Source: Candidatus Dormiibacterota bacterium
GTDB taxonomy: Bacteria > Chloroflexota > Dormibacteria > CF-121
Assembly: GCA_035544955.1 (NCBI GenBank)
Contig: DASZZN010000009.1
Coordinates: 186,001-250,000, forward strand
Length of the DNA: 64,000 bases
Direction: 5' to 3'
The notes beneath the pieces are model-generated. The model did not search any database, was not told the DNA's origin, and was given only the letters and a program-made list of their open reading frames with translations. Shown in pieces: positions 52,688 through 61,897 of the stretch. A program made the translations under genes and the position numbers. Position 1 is the stretch's first letter, and every line of letters begins with the position of its first letter.

Positions 52688-53815
52688 TCAGCTCGTGACC
52701 GGCGAGAGACTGGCGTTGAGCGCCTCGGCGTAAACGGCATGGGTCTGGCGGGCAACCTTCTCCCACGAATAGCTGGCCGCGCGGCGTAGGCCTTTCTCTC
52801 GAAGCTCCCGGCGCAGGTCGTCGCGCTCGAGGACGGAACGCATCGCCCCTGCGAGTGCGCTCGTCGAGGTGGGATCGACGAGGACTGCCGCGTTCCCCAG
52901 CGTTTCGGGCAGGGCCGACGCCGAGCTTGCCACCACCGGGCATCCGGAGGCCATCGCCTCGACCGGGGGAAGGCCAAACCCTTCGTACAGGGACGGATAG
53001 ACAAAGAGTGCGGCTCGATTGTACAAGAGGTTCAGCGCGGCCTCGCTGAGGTAGCCGGTGAAGACCACGCGATCTTCAAGCCCATGACGTCGGAGCGCGC
53101 GCACGAGGGGGTGGGCCGCGGGCTGCTGCCTGGCGACCAGCACCAGCTTTCCTGGGAATTGCACATCGCTCACGAGCGAGGCAAAGGCGTCGATCAGGCG
53201 TAGGAGATTCTTACGCGGCTCGAGGCTGCCGACAGCCAGGATGAAGGGATCGCTCACACCGCCGGGGAGGGCCTGGTGGCGCGCGTCGGGGAGCGGTCGG
53301 AACGCGCTGGAGGGGGCAAGGTGGATGACCGCGACCTTCTCAGGGGCGAGCCGGTATCGTCGGATGAGGTCCGCGCGGGTGTGCTCCGAAATCGCGATCA
53401 CCCTCGAAGCCCGTCGCACCGAGGGCGGGACCAGGGGCGTCAGGATGAGGCGGGTGCGCCAGGGGACAGCCTGCGGATAAACGGCGAAGGAGAGGTCGTG
53501 CACAGTGACGACAGTCGCGCATCGGGCGGCAGGCGGCGCCACGTAGGTCACGTGCAGGATGTCGGAGCGGTGCCGGCGCACGGCGCGGGGCATGGCAATG
53601 GGGATGCGCAACAGCGCCTGGCTGGGCCAGATGCGGACCAGCTCGAACCGTTCGGGCAAGGTGAGCATGGCTCTCAGCTCGTCGGGGCGCGGCGTCAAGA
53701 CCTGGTACCGGTCCTCCGAGGGGAGCGAGGCCAGCCCGCGCAGCAGGTTGAGGATGTAGGTCTCATTCCCGGTCTCCCGTTCGCCCACCATGTGAGCGTC
53801 GACGGCGATCCTCAC
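52688..53815 (-). CDS. Glycosyltransferase family 4
   Basis: A 375-residue GT-B enzyme. The N-terminus RIAVDAHMVGERETGNETYILNLLRGL is typical of GT4 mannosyl/rhamnosyltransferases; TVVTVHDLSFAVYPQ near residue 105, FILAVGSLEPRKNLLRLIDAF near 205 and YPSLYEGFGLPPVEAMASGCPVVAS near 285 (the E-x7-E donor site) follow. GTG 53815 begins at the homologous N-terminus; an in-frame ATG at 53896 would add 27 unrelated residues. Stop is next to the DUF1972 gene start. Confidence 0.9.
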   Translation of the reverse strand: MRIAVDAHMVGERETGNETYILNLLRGLASLPSEDRYQVLTPRPDELRAMLTLPERFELVRIWPSQALLRIPIAMPRAVRRHRSDILHVTYVAPPAARCATVVTVHDLSFAVYPQAVPWRTRLILTPLVPPSVRRASRVIAISEHTRADLIRRYRLAPEKVAVIHLAPSSAFRPLPDARHQALPGGVSDPFILAVGSLEPRKNLLRLIDAFASLVSDVQFPGKLVLVARQQPAAHPLVRALRRHGLEDRVVFTGYLSEAALNLLYNRAALFVYPSLYEGFGLPPVEAMASGCPVVASSASALPETLGNAAVLVDPTSTSALAGAMRSVLERDDLRRELREKGLRRAASYSWEKVARQTHAVYAEALNASLSPVTS

Positions 53816-53914
53816 CGGTGACCGCAGCAGGCGTGGCCCATCCGTTGCCAAGGATAGTCTCCGCCGGATCGGCGTTCGACTCGCGCACAGGCCCACAGAG
53901 TGACCTCCCCGGTT

Positions 53915-53944
53915 TTGCTACTTAGATGCTACTCATGGTAGGAT
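53915..53944 (+). promoter_or_regulatory. Promoter and candidate operator of the toxin-antitoxin pair
   Basis: TTGCTA (53915-53920) and TAGGAT (53939-53944) are 18 bases apart, directly upstream of the antitoxin ATG 53951. Two direct repeats TGCTACT at 53916-53922 and 53927-53933 are spaced by 11 bases, one helical turn, and overlap the -35 box and spacer, a good layout for autoregulation by a ribbon-helix-helix antitoxin. Confidence 0.6.
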
Positions 53945-53950
53945 GCAGGT

Positions 53951-54172
53951 ATGAAAGTGAGCGTGAGCTTGCCCGAGGACGATCTTGTCTTCGTCGATCA
54001 ATACGCCAAGCAGGAGGGGTATGACTCGAGGTCGGCTGTCATCCACAAGGCTGTGCGATTGCTGCGTGCTTCAAGATTGGGAGCGGCCTACGAGGAGGCC
54101 TGGCGTGAATGGGCGGCTAGCGGCGATGAGGAGCCGTGGGGATCTACCTCCGCTGACGGACTTCCGTCCTGA
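53951..54172 (+). CDS. Ribbon-helix-helix antitoxin, MazE-like
   Basis: A 73-residue protein. The first 45 residues form a ribbon-helix-helix DNA-binding domain (KVSVSLPEDDLVFVDQYAKQ; SRSAVIHKAVRLLR). The rest is acidic (AWREWAASGDEEPWG) and would bind and inhibit the toxin. The stop overlaps the toxin start as TGATG. Expected to repress its own promoter. Confidence 0.87.
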   Translation: MKVSVSLPEDDLVFVDQYAKQEGYDSRSAVIHKAVRLLRASRLGAAYEEAWREWAASGDEEPWGSTSADGLPS

Positions 54173-54519
54173 TGCGTCGCGGTGAGATACGGGTTGTCGA
54201 CTTTAATCCTGGTCGTGGCACTGAAGCGAAGAAGCGCCGCCCAGCTGTGATCGTTAGCAATGACGGAGCAAATGCCGTCGCGGCCCGCCTGGGGCGCGGC
54301 GTCATCACCGTACTTCCCATCACGTCGAACATCCGGCGGATTTATCCGTTTCAAGTGCTGCTTCCAGCGGCTGCTACCGGCTTGCGGCAGGACTCAAAGG
54401 CCCAGGCTGAGCAGGTAAGGTCCATATCGGTCGAACGTCTGGGCGAGCCGATCGGCCTGGTTCCCGGTGCGATCATGCCGCAGATCGATGAGGCCCTGCG
54501 ACTGCACCTGGATCTCTAG
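54172..54519 (+). CDS. MazF/PemK-type endoribonuclease toxin
   Basis: A 115-residue toxin with the MazF fold: RRGEIRVVDFNPGRGTEAKKRRPAVIVSND at the N-terminus, ITVLPITSNIRR near residue 45, DSKAQAEQVRSISVERLG near 82 (the conserved Gln-Val-Arg region and catalytic surface). It cleaves single-stranded RNA and halts growth unless bound by its antitoxin. The pair stands between a polysaccharide locus and housekeeping genes, as mobile stabilisation modules often do. Confidence 0.92.
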   Translation: MRRGEIRVVDFNPGRGTEAKKRRPAVIVSNDGANAVAARLGRGVITVLPITSNIRRIYPFQVLLPAAATGLRQDSKAQAEQVRSISVERLGEPIGLVPGAIMPQIDEALRLHLDL

Positions 54520-54583
54520 CCGGGAGCCGCTCGAGTCACATCGCTTCTGGGGACCTGCGACGGACCCTCCGTAGAATGCAGCA

Positions 54584-55330
54584 ATGCCGACCTACCAGGC
54601 CGACGCGATCGTGTTGCGCCGGTTGGATTACGGAGAAGCCGATCGCATCCTGACGTTACTGACGCGCGAGCACGGCAAGCTGGCGGCCATCGCCAAGGGA
54701 TCGCGGCGCGCGAAGGCGCGAAGCGGCAGCGGCCTCGACCTTTTCACCCGGTCGCAGATGATGCTGGCGAAGGGCCGCAACCTGGACGTCGTGGCGCAGT
54801 CGGAGCGCCGTGGCGATACGAGGAACATCAGCGGTGACCTGCAACGGACGGCATATGCCTGCCTTGTCGCCGAGGTGGTCGACAAAGTCCTGGAGGATCG
54901 CCACCCGGTCGATGAGATCTTCGACCTCGTCGTCGTGACGCTTGCTGACCTGAATGTCCTCGAGCGCTCGCCGCGCGCCGATGGGGCGTGGTTCCTGATG
55001 CGTATGCTCGACGTGCTGGGTTACCTGCCGCAGCTGCAGGACTGCCCCAGCTGTGCCGCCGTGCTGCCCGAGGCGCCGGGCTGGTTCTCGCCCTTGCTCG
55101 GTGGCGTGCTCTGCAGCTCCTGCGGTGCGGACGACCAGGCCGGCTCGCCGGTCTCGGTGAACGGCCTGAAAGTCCTGCGCTTGATGGCGGCCGGCCAGCG
55201 AGAGCTCTATGACCGGCTCCGGCTGTCCAGCGAGCTCTTGCACGAGGTCGAGCAGGCGCTCGAGGCGCAGCTCGAATACCATCTCGACCGCCACTTGAAG
55301 AGCATCGAATTCATCCGGACCATCCGCTGA
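54584..55330 (+). CDS. recO: DNA repair protein RecO
   Basis: A 248-residue recombination mediator that helps RecR load RecA at gaps. The N-terminal OB fold is visible (AIVLRRLDYGEADRILTLLTREHGKLAAIAKGSRR), then a helical part, and a zinc-finger-like CPSC near residue 148 and CSSC near 178. Length is normal. A TAGAAT box lies six bases before the ATG. The last base overlaps an ATG at 55330, with glyS directly downstream, a frequent arrangement. Confidence 0.94.
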   Translation: MPTYQADAIVLRRLDYGEADRILTLLTREHGKLAAIAKGSRRAKARSGSGLDLFTRSQMMLAKGRNLDVVAQSERRGDTRNISGDLQRTAYACLVAEVVDKVLEDRHPVDEIFDLVVVTLADLNVLERSPRADGAWFLMRMLDVLGYLPQLQDCPSCAAVLPEAPGWFSPLLGGVLCSSCGADDQAGSPVSVNGLKVLRLMAAGQRELYDRLRLSSELLHEVEQALEAQLEYHLDRHLKSIEFIRTIR

Positions 55331-55344
55331 TGGCGACCGAACCG

Positions 55345-55386
55345 GAGACCCCCCACCCTAACCCTCCCCCGCAAGGGGGGAGGGAG
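55345..55386 (+). repeat. GC-rich palindromic mini-repeat, copy D
   Basis: GAGACCCCCCACCCTAA followed by CCCTCCCCC and GGGGGGAGGG arms with a short GCAA loop. It lies between recO and the conserved start of glyS. The right arm supplies GGAGGGA five bases before ATG 55390. Confidence 0.85.
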
Positions 55387-55389
55387 ATC

Positions 55390-56673
55390 ATGGAAAAGCT
55401 GGTGTCGCTGGCGAAGCGGCGGGGCTTCTTCTTTCAGTCGAGCGAGATCTACGGCGGCATCCAGGGCGTCCAGGATTTTGGACCGCTGGGGGTGGCCTTA
55501 CGCAACAACATCAAGCGTGCCTGGTGGCGCGCCATGGTCGAGCTGCGTGACGACGTGGTCGGCATCGACGCCGGCATTCTGATGAACCCGAAGGTGTGGG
55601 TCGCATCCGGGCACGTCCAGAATTTCACCGACCCCCTCGTCGAGTGCAAGAAATGTCACCAGCGGTTCCGCGCCGACCAGGTGAACGGGCCGCGCCACGA
55701 GACGGACGGCGGTGAGTTCACCGAGGCCCGGCAGTTCAACCTGATGTTCAAGACGTTCATGGGTCCGGCCGAAGATTCGAGCACGCAGATCTACCTGCGG
55801 CCGGAGACGGCGCAGGGCATCTTCGTGAACTTCGCGAACATCCTGAATTCGACCCACATGCGGCCGCCATTCGGTATCGCGCAGATCGGCAAAGCCTTTC
55901 GCAACGAGATCACCCCGGGGAACTCGATCTTCCGGCTGCGCGAGTTCGAGCAGATGGAGCTCGAGTACTTCGTTCCACCGGCGGACGAGATGAAATGGCT
56001 CGAGTACTGGAAGGAGCAACGTCTCAACTTCTACCTGGCCCTCGGCATCCGCCGGGATCGCCTCCGTTTGCGCGCCCACGGCAAGGACGAGCTGGCGCAC
56101 TACGCGCGCGGAGCGTTCGACGTCGAGTACCAGTTCCCCTTCGGCTGGTCGGAGTTGGAAGGGATCGCAGCCCGTGGCGACTATGACCTGACCGCTCATC
56201 AGCAAGCATCGGGCAAGGACCTGACCTACTTCGACGACCTCATCCGCGAGCGTTATGTGCCCCACGTCGTCGAGCCATCCGCCGGTGTCGACCGGACGAT
56301 GCTCACCGTGATGATCGACGCCTATCACGAAGAACAAGTGCGGGATGAGCAGCGTGTCGTGCTGCGCTTCCATCCGTCGATCGCGCCGGTGCAGGTCGCC
56401 ATCCTGCCGCTCTCCAGGAAAGAGCCCCTGCTGGCGACGGCGCAACGGGTCGAGCACGAGCTGCGGCCGCACTTTCGCACCGAGTACGACGACACGCAGT
56501 CGATCGGCAAGCGCTACCGCCGTCAGGACGAAATCGGGACGCCCTTCGCGGTGACCATCGACTTCGATACGATCAACGACCAGGCTGCGACCATCCGCTC
56601 GCGCGACGAGATGACACAGGTGCGGGTGCCGCTCGCCGGCCTCCGCCAGGCCCTCGAGGAGCGGCTCCGCTGA
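55390..56673 (+). CDS. glyS: Glycine--tRNA ligase (class II, dimeric type)
   Basis: A 427-residue aminoacyl-tRNA synthetase. MEKLVSLAKRRGFFFQSSEIYGG is the canonical N-terminus. CKKCHQRFRADQ near residue 85 is the Zn-like insert, FRNEITPGNSIFRLREFEQMELEYF is class II motif 2 near 175, and GVDRTMLTVM near 297 is motif 3; an anticodon-binding domain ends the protein. An ATG at 55330 in the same frame would add 20 residues (ETPHPNPPPQGG) that merely translate a palindromic repeat, so ATG 55390 is the start. Its ribosome site is part of that repeat. Confidence 0.95.
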   Translation: MEKLVSLAKRRGFFFQSSEIYGGIQGVQDFGPLGVALRNNIKRAWWRAMVELRDDVVGIDAGILMNPKVWVASGHVQNFTDPLVECKKCHQRFRADQVNGPRHETDGGEFTEARQFNLMFKTFMGPAEDSSTQIYLRPETAQGIFVNFANILNSTHMRPPFGIAQIGKAFRNEITPGNSIFRLREFEQMELEYFVPPADEMKWLEYWKEQRLNFYLALGIRRDRLRLRAHGKDELAHYARGAFDVEYQFPFGWSELEGIAARGDYDLTAHQQASGKDLTYFDDLIRERYVPHVVEPSAGVDRTMLTVMIDAYHEEQVRDEQRVVLRFHPSIAPVQVAILPLSRKEPLLATAQRVEHELRPHFRTEYDDTQSIGKRYRRQDEIGTPFAVTIDFDTINDQAATIRSRDEMTQVRVPLAGLRQALEERLR

Positions 56674-57734
56674 AGGCTCTCATCCTCAGCGGGGGAAGGG
56701 GGACTCGCCTGCGGCCCATCACACACACGAGCGCCAAGCAGCTGGTGCCGATCGCGAACAAGCCCATCCTCTTTTATGCGCTGGAGTGCGTCGTGGCCGC
56801 AGGGATCACCGACGTCGGCATGATCGTGGGCGACACGGAAGCCGAGATCAGGGCGGCCGTCGGCGACGGGGGCCGCTGGGGCGCGCGCGTCACCTATATC
56901 CGGCAGACGGCCCCACTTGGGCTCGCCCACGCGGTGAAGGAGGCGCAGTCCTTCTTGAAAGATGATCCGTTCGTCATGTTCCTCGGCGACAACCTGGTGC
57001 CCGACGGCATCGCGGCCTTCGTCGACCGGTTCCACTCCAGCCGGCCCGAGGCGCTCATCCTGCTGGCCCGCGTCCAGGCGCCGGAGCGCTTCGGCGTGGC
57101 CGAGCTGCGGGACGGCCAGGTGGTGAGCCTCGAGGAGAAGCCCAAAAAGCCCAAGTCGGACCTCGCCCTCGTCGGCGTCTACCTGTTCACCTCCCGGATC
57201 TTCGAGGCGGTGCACGCGATCAAGCCGTCCGCGCGCGGCGAGCTCGAGATCACGGACGCCATTCAGTGGTTGATGGACAACAAGGCGCGGGTCGAGCCCC
57301 ACGTCATCGCGGGCTGGTGGAAGGATACCGGCCGGTTGGAAGACATGCTCGAAGCCAACCGCATCGTGCTCGACGGCCTCGAAGCGCGCAACGACGGGGA
57401 GGTCTCCGGCGACTCGAAAGTGATCGGGAAGGTCGTGATCGAGGCGGGAGCGCAGATCGTCAACAGCGTCGTCCGAGGACCGGCCATCATCGGGGAGCGG
57501 ACCCGGATCGAGAACTCCTACATCGGCCCCTTCACTTCCATCTATTACGGCGTCGAGATCAAAAACAGCGAGATCGAGCATTCGATCGTGCTCGAGAACA
57601 GCAAGATCTTCGATGCCCCGGTCCGCATCGAGGGCAGCCTGATCGGCAAGGAGGTCTTGATCCACCGGACGCCGGCCCTGCCGAAGGCCCTGCGCCTGAT
57701 GCTGGGCGACCACTCGGAGGTGGACCTGGCCTGA
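56670..57734 (+). CDS. Glucose-1-phosphate thymidylyltransferase, long form, CTG start
   Basis: A 354-residue nucleotidylyltransferase with a C-terminal left-handed beta-helix, the long RmlA-like form seen in archaea and actinobacteria. The universally conserved N-terminal loop is encoded as LKALILSGGRGTRLRP, beginning at CTG 56670, which overlaps the glyS stop as CTGA. The first conventional codon (GTG 56745) would remove this catalytic loop. FLGDNLVPDG near residue 110, EKPKKPKSDLALVGVY near 155 and GWWKDTGRLEDMLEANR near 215 complete the signature. Makes an activated sugar nucleotide for surface glycans. Confidence 0.92.
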   Translation: MKALILSGGRGTRLRPITHTSAKQLVPIANKPILFYALECVVAAGITDVGMIVGDTEAEIRAAVGDGGRWGARVTYIRQTAPLGLAHAVKEAQSFLKDDPFVMFLGDNLVPDGIAAFVDRFHSSRPEALILLARVQAPERFGVAELRDGQVVSLEEKPKKPKSDLALVGVYLFTSRIFEAVHAIKPSARGELEITDAIQWLMDNKARVEPHVIAGWWKDTGRLEDMLEANRIVLDGLEARNDGEVSGDSKVIGKVVIEAGAQIVNSVVRGPAIIGERTRIENSYIGPFTSIYYGVEIKNSEIEHSIVLENSKIFDAPVRIEGSLIGKEVLIHRTPALPKALRLMLGDHSEVDLA

Positions 57735-57750
57735 CGCGTTATATATAAGG

Positions 57751-60122
57751 ATGCAGCGCTTCCTCGCCGCCGGCGCCATCGCTGCGACGATCTTGCTGAG
57801 TTCGGCCATCTCGGGCGCGGCGGCAGGAATCCCGATGCCTGCCTCGTCCGACTATGTCCTCGGGTCTTTCGTCGCGCCGTGCGGGCCGCAGGCCACGTCG
57901 AGCTGCCCCCTCTATGCGGATGGCGCGAACCAAAGCGCGCCGTCGGGCGGCGCCTTACGGTACTCGCCTTCGGTGCGCCGTGCGTCGACGCGATGGGCGT
58001 CTACGGAACCCAGCTCTTCAACACCTCGAGCTGCACCACTGACGACAAGCTCGTCCCCCTTGCCCAGGCCTGGCTTCGCGGCTACCAGAGCACGCACGGG
58101 AGCAGCACGCCCCAGGCCATTCTCGTTCTGGGAACGAGCAACAGCCTGACGGCCGCGCCTGATGTCCTGAACGGCGCGCTCACTGATGCCCAAATGCAGG
58201 CCTCGGCCCAGGCCTGGTTCACCAACGTCGTGCAACCCGTTGCTGCCGGACTTTCCGGGCCGGCGCCGGTCACGGTTTGGGCCGGTAGCGACATCGAGCA
58301 GAGCAGCTCGGGCAGCTGGTATGGACCCGGTCCATCGAGGATATGGGTCGATGCCTTCGGCGCCGCCGCGGCCGGTTCGCTATCGTCCAATCGGCGCTGT
58401 TCGGGGAACGATCCATTCCGCCTCGCCGACTACGGCGACAACGTGCTCACCGGGGGCTGGACCAACGACGATATCTACCACGTGGCCTGGGGTGCGCCGG
58501 TCGCGTGCGCCGTGCCGCAGATCTATTTTCCGTTCATGGCGCAGAACTGGGCCGGGCTCAACCAGTGGGCGCAGGCAAACGCCAGGCCGCCGATCATCTT
58601 CACCGGCCCGATGTCACGCGGTGGGGCCGGGGGGACGCTGAGCGCTTCCGACAGCTGGAGCCAGCTAGCCGCGGCGACTGGACAGTCATCGCCATACCTC
58701 ACCGTGATCGGCGCGCTGAACGCCATACCGCCTGATGCGCCGGCCGCGCCAGTCGCGATCGCATCGGACAGTTCGGCCACGGTGTACTGGTCGGCGCCGG
58801 CGTCAGACGGCGGCAGCCCGGTGACGGGCTACACGCTCACCGCATCGGCCGGGAGTGTCAGCGGTCCCTCGAAAACCGTCAGCGGCTTGCCACCGGTGAC
58901 CAGTGCAACCATCGGCGGCCTGACGAATGCCACCGCGTACACCTTCTCGGTGACGGCGACAAATGCCGCGGGCAGCGGGGCGGCATCGCCTGGCTCGAAC
59001 ACCATCATTCCGGGGCGGGGTACCTATCATCCGTTGACGCCGGCGCGCATCTTCGATACGCGCCAGGGATCCGGAGCGCTCGCAGGCGGAAGCACCATCA
59101 CGGTGCCGGTCGACGGCGCCGGCGGCGTCCCTGCGGATGGTGTCTACGCCGCAGTGATCAACGTCACCGTGACCAACACGACAGCGCCCAGCTACCTGAC
59201 GATCTATCCGGCAGGGATCCCCCAGCCGCTCGCCTCCAGCCTCAACTGGACGGCGGGGCAGACGGTACCGAACCTGGTCGAGGTCGCGGTCGGTCCGGGA
59301 GGCCAGGTGAATGTCTTCAATGCGGCTGGATCGACTGATGTGATCTTCGACGTTGAAGGGTACGTGGCGACGCCGGCCGCGACACCCGGTCCGAGCGGCC
59401 TATTCAACGCGGTCGCGCCAACCCGCATCCTCGACACGCGCTCGACCGGGGCGGTCGGAGCAAACTCGAGCATTACCTTGCGCGTGGCCGGCAACAACGG
59501 TGTGGTCCCGACGAGTGGGGCCGCCGCCGTGGTGCTCAACGTGACGGTGACGAGACCTTCGGCAGCCAGCTACCTGACGGTGTACCCAACCGGTAGCAGG
59601 CCGACCGCATCGAATCTAAACTTCACGGCCGGCCAGACGGTGCCGAACCGCGTCATCGTGCCACTCGATGCCAATGGATCGATCAGCTTCTACAACGCCT
59701 ACGGCACCGTCGATGTCATCGCCGACATCGGCGGATGGTTCACCGATGCGACCAATCCGAGCGCGACCGGGACCCGCTTCGCGCCCGTCCCACCCACGCG
59801 CATCCTCGACACCAGGAGTACGCAGATGCTCGGGCCCAACCAGTCGATGGCGGTCTCCATCGCCGGCAACGGACCGATCCCGAATTCCGGCGTGGTGGCC
59901 GTGGTCGTGAATGCCACGGTCACTGGTTCGAGCGCCGCCAGCTATCTCACCGCTTGGCCGGATGGCGATCAGCGCCCCTTGGCGTCCGACCTCAACTTCA
60001 CAGGCGGCGCAACGATTCCCAATATGGTCGTGGTCAAAGTGGGCTCGGACGGCAAGATCGATCTCTACAATGCCGCCGGCGCGGTCGACGTCGTGATCGA
60101 CGTGATGGGCTGGTACGGCTAG
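57751..60122 (+). CDS. Secreted protein with fibronectin type III and three C-terminal repeats, frameshifted near 57945
   Basis: A signal peptide begins at ATG 57751 (LAAGAIAATILLSSAISGAAA). Sense is kept to about 57950 (LYADGANQSAPSGG), and then continues in another frame from about 57955 (RLTVLAFGAPCVDAMGVYG). A one-base indel in the GC-rich run is implied, either a real mutation or an assembly error. The first 280 residues form a domain I do not recognise; a fibronectin type III domain follows at about 58735-59010. Three copies of a roughly 110-residue beta-rich repeat (59025-59365, 59400-59745, 59790-60119) end the protein in GWYG. Confidence 0.75.
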
Positions 60123-60208
60123 ACAGTTACAGTCGTAACGCTTCTGTGCGTCGCGGCGCGTCTATATAACGGGCGCAAACTGGCCCTTGCCGGCCGCGTT
60201 GTATTGGC

Positions 60209-61831
60209 GTGAGGAAGCTACTCGCGGTTTGCGCCGCGTTGCTGCTGGCCGGCAGCCTTTGGCCCTCGAGCCGGCCCGCGCTGGCGGCCTCCGCCGACGT
60301 GTCGGTGCAGCAAACCTTGATCAACCAGGACCGCGCCGCGGCCCAGTTGGCGGCGCTGACCTGGAGCTCGTGCCTGGCCGCTGTGGCCGTGCAAAACGCC
60401 GAGCGGATCATGACCCAGGGCTACCTGTCGCATACGAACGGACCCACCCTCGACCTCGGCTGCGGGCAAGGCGCGACCCAGGGTGGAGAGAACATCGCCT
60501 ACATGTCGGGTGGCATCAACGACGCCCAGGCGAATTCGATGTTCATGAACAGCCCACCGCACAAGGCCAACATCCTGGGGCCATATCAATACGTGGCGAC
60601 AGCCTGGTCGGTCGCGCCAAATGGCTACGCCTACATCGCCGAGGAATTTCTCGGCGCGAGCGCAACCGTGGTGCCGAGCGGCTATCATCCGCTGCCTCCC
60701 GCGCGCATCCTCGACACGCGCACGGGAGTCGGCGGGATCCCGATCGCACCGCTTGGGCCGAACAGCACGCTAACCGTAACGGTGGTTGGCCAAGGCGGCG
60801 TGCCGGCCACGGGTGTGGGCGCGGTCGTCATGAACGTGACGGTCACCAACACCAGCTCGCCCGGCTACTTGACCGTGTTTCCGGCTGAAGATCCGCGTCC
60901 AACGGCGTCAAACCTCAACTGGATCGCCGGCCAGACCGTACCGAACCTGGTCCAGGTCGCCGTCCGTGAATCGGGCCAGCTGACCATCTACAACGCGGCC
61001 GGGTGGACCAACGTGATCTTCGACGTTGCCGGATATGTCCCGCTGATCACCGGCACACCGGGGCCGGACGGCTTCTACAATCCGCTCGTCTCCGCCCGCC
61101 TGCTCGACACCCGCACCGGAACGGGTGCGCTCCTCGGCGGCCAGACGCTACCGCTGCAGGTGACCGGGCGCGGAGGCGTGCCCTCGATGGGTGTTGCGGC
61201 CGTGGTCCTCAACGTCACGGTCACGGCACCCACGACGGGAGGGTACGTGACGGTTTTCCCAGCGGGGGCGGCGGTGCCACTCGCATCGAACCTGAATTTC
61301 ACCGCGGGGCAGACCGTGCCGAACCGCGTCATCGTCAAGCTCGGGGCCGCCGGGCAGGTCGCCTTCTTTAACTCGGGCGGAAGCGTGCAGATCATCGCGG
61401 ACGTGAGCGGCTGGTTCACGGATGCCAGCATCCCCTCGGCGACCGGAAGCGTGTTCACCGGTGTGACGCCGGTCCGCATCCTCGATACGCGCTCCGGAAT
61501 CGGGGGATTCTCATCCCCGGTCGGACCGGCCGGCACGATCGTGCTTACGCTCGCTGGATGGGGTGGTGTGCCGCTGATGACCTCGACTTCGCCCGTTCCC
61601 GCCACGGCCGTGGTACTGAACGTGACGGCCGTCAACCCCTCGACGGCGAGCTACCTGACGCTGTTCCCTGATGGCGCGGCGCAGCCCAGCACGTCCGACT
61701 TGAATTTCATGGCCGGACAGACGATCCCGAATCTGGTGGTGGTGCGCATCGGCGCCAACGGCAACCTCGACTTCTTCAACGCCGCCGGCACCACCGACGT
61801 GATCGCCGACGTCGTCGGCTGGTACGGCTGA
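60209..61831 (+). CDS. Secreted CAP-domain protein with three C-terminal repeats
   Basis: A 540-residue secreted protein starting at GTG 60209. Signal peptide to about residue 26 (LLAVCAALLLAGSLWPSSRPALA). A CAP/SCP domain spans about residues 30-150: LINQDRAAAQLAALTW, GYLSHTNG, GGENIAYMSGG, FMNSPPHKANIL, with the His and Glu of the CAP cavity. Three beta-rich repeats of about 110 residues follow (from 60680, 61075 and 61460), each with ARILDTR at the start and ending near IADVSGWFTD or GWYG. A TATATA lies about 40 bases upstream. Function is likely extracellular binding. Confidence 0.85.
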   Translation: MRKLLAVCAALLLAGSLWPSSRPALAASADVSVQQTLINQDRAAAQLAALTWSSCLAAVAVQNAERIMTQGYLSHTNGPTLDLGCGQGATQGGENIAYMSGGINDAQANSMFMNSPPHKANILGPYQYVATAWSVAPNGYAYIAEEFLGASATVVPSGYHPLPPARILDTRTGVGGIPIAPLGPNSTLTVTVVGQGGVPATGVGAVVMNVTVTNTSSPGYLTVFPAEDPRPTASNLNWIAGQTVPNLVQVAVRESGQLTIYNAAGWTNVIFDVAGYVPLITGTPGPDGFYNPLVSARLLDTRTGTGALLGGQTLPLQVTGRGGVPSMGVAAVVLNVTVTAPTTGGYVTVFPAGAAVPLASNLNFTAGQTVPNRVIVKLGAAGQVAFFNSGGSVQIIADVSGWFTDASIPSATGSVFTGVTPVRILDTRSGIGGFSSPVGPAGTIVLTLAGWGGVPLMTSTSPVPATAVVLNVTAVNPSTASYLTLFPDGAAQPSTSDLNFMAGQTIPNLVVVRIGANGNLDFFNAAGTTDVIADVVGWYG

Positions 61832-61848
61832 TCACGTAAACAATTTTT

Positions 61849-61872
61849 CCCTCCCCCGCTGGCGGGGGAGGG
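61849..61872. repeat. GC-rich palindromic mini-repeat, copy E (intergenic, terminator-like)
   Basis: CCCTCCCCCGC and GCGGGGGAGGG form a perfect 11-bp inverted repeat around a two-base centre, 17 bases after the CAP gene stop. The preceding ATTTTT and following ATTT are not a clear T-run. It lacks the CCCCCACCCT left arm of the other copies. It could act as a terminator. Confidence 0.7.
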
Positions 61873-61897
61873 AGATTTCGGCTAGGATTTCCGGGTA

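Noticed and set aside
55330-55389. ATG 55330 as the glyS start
   Set aside because: The extra residues are only the translation of a mini-repeat; homologues begin at the MEKLVSLAKRRG position.
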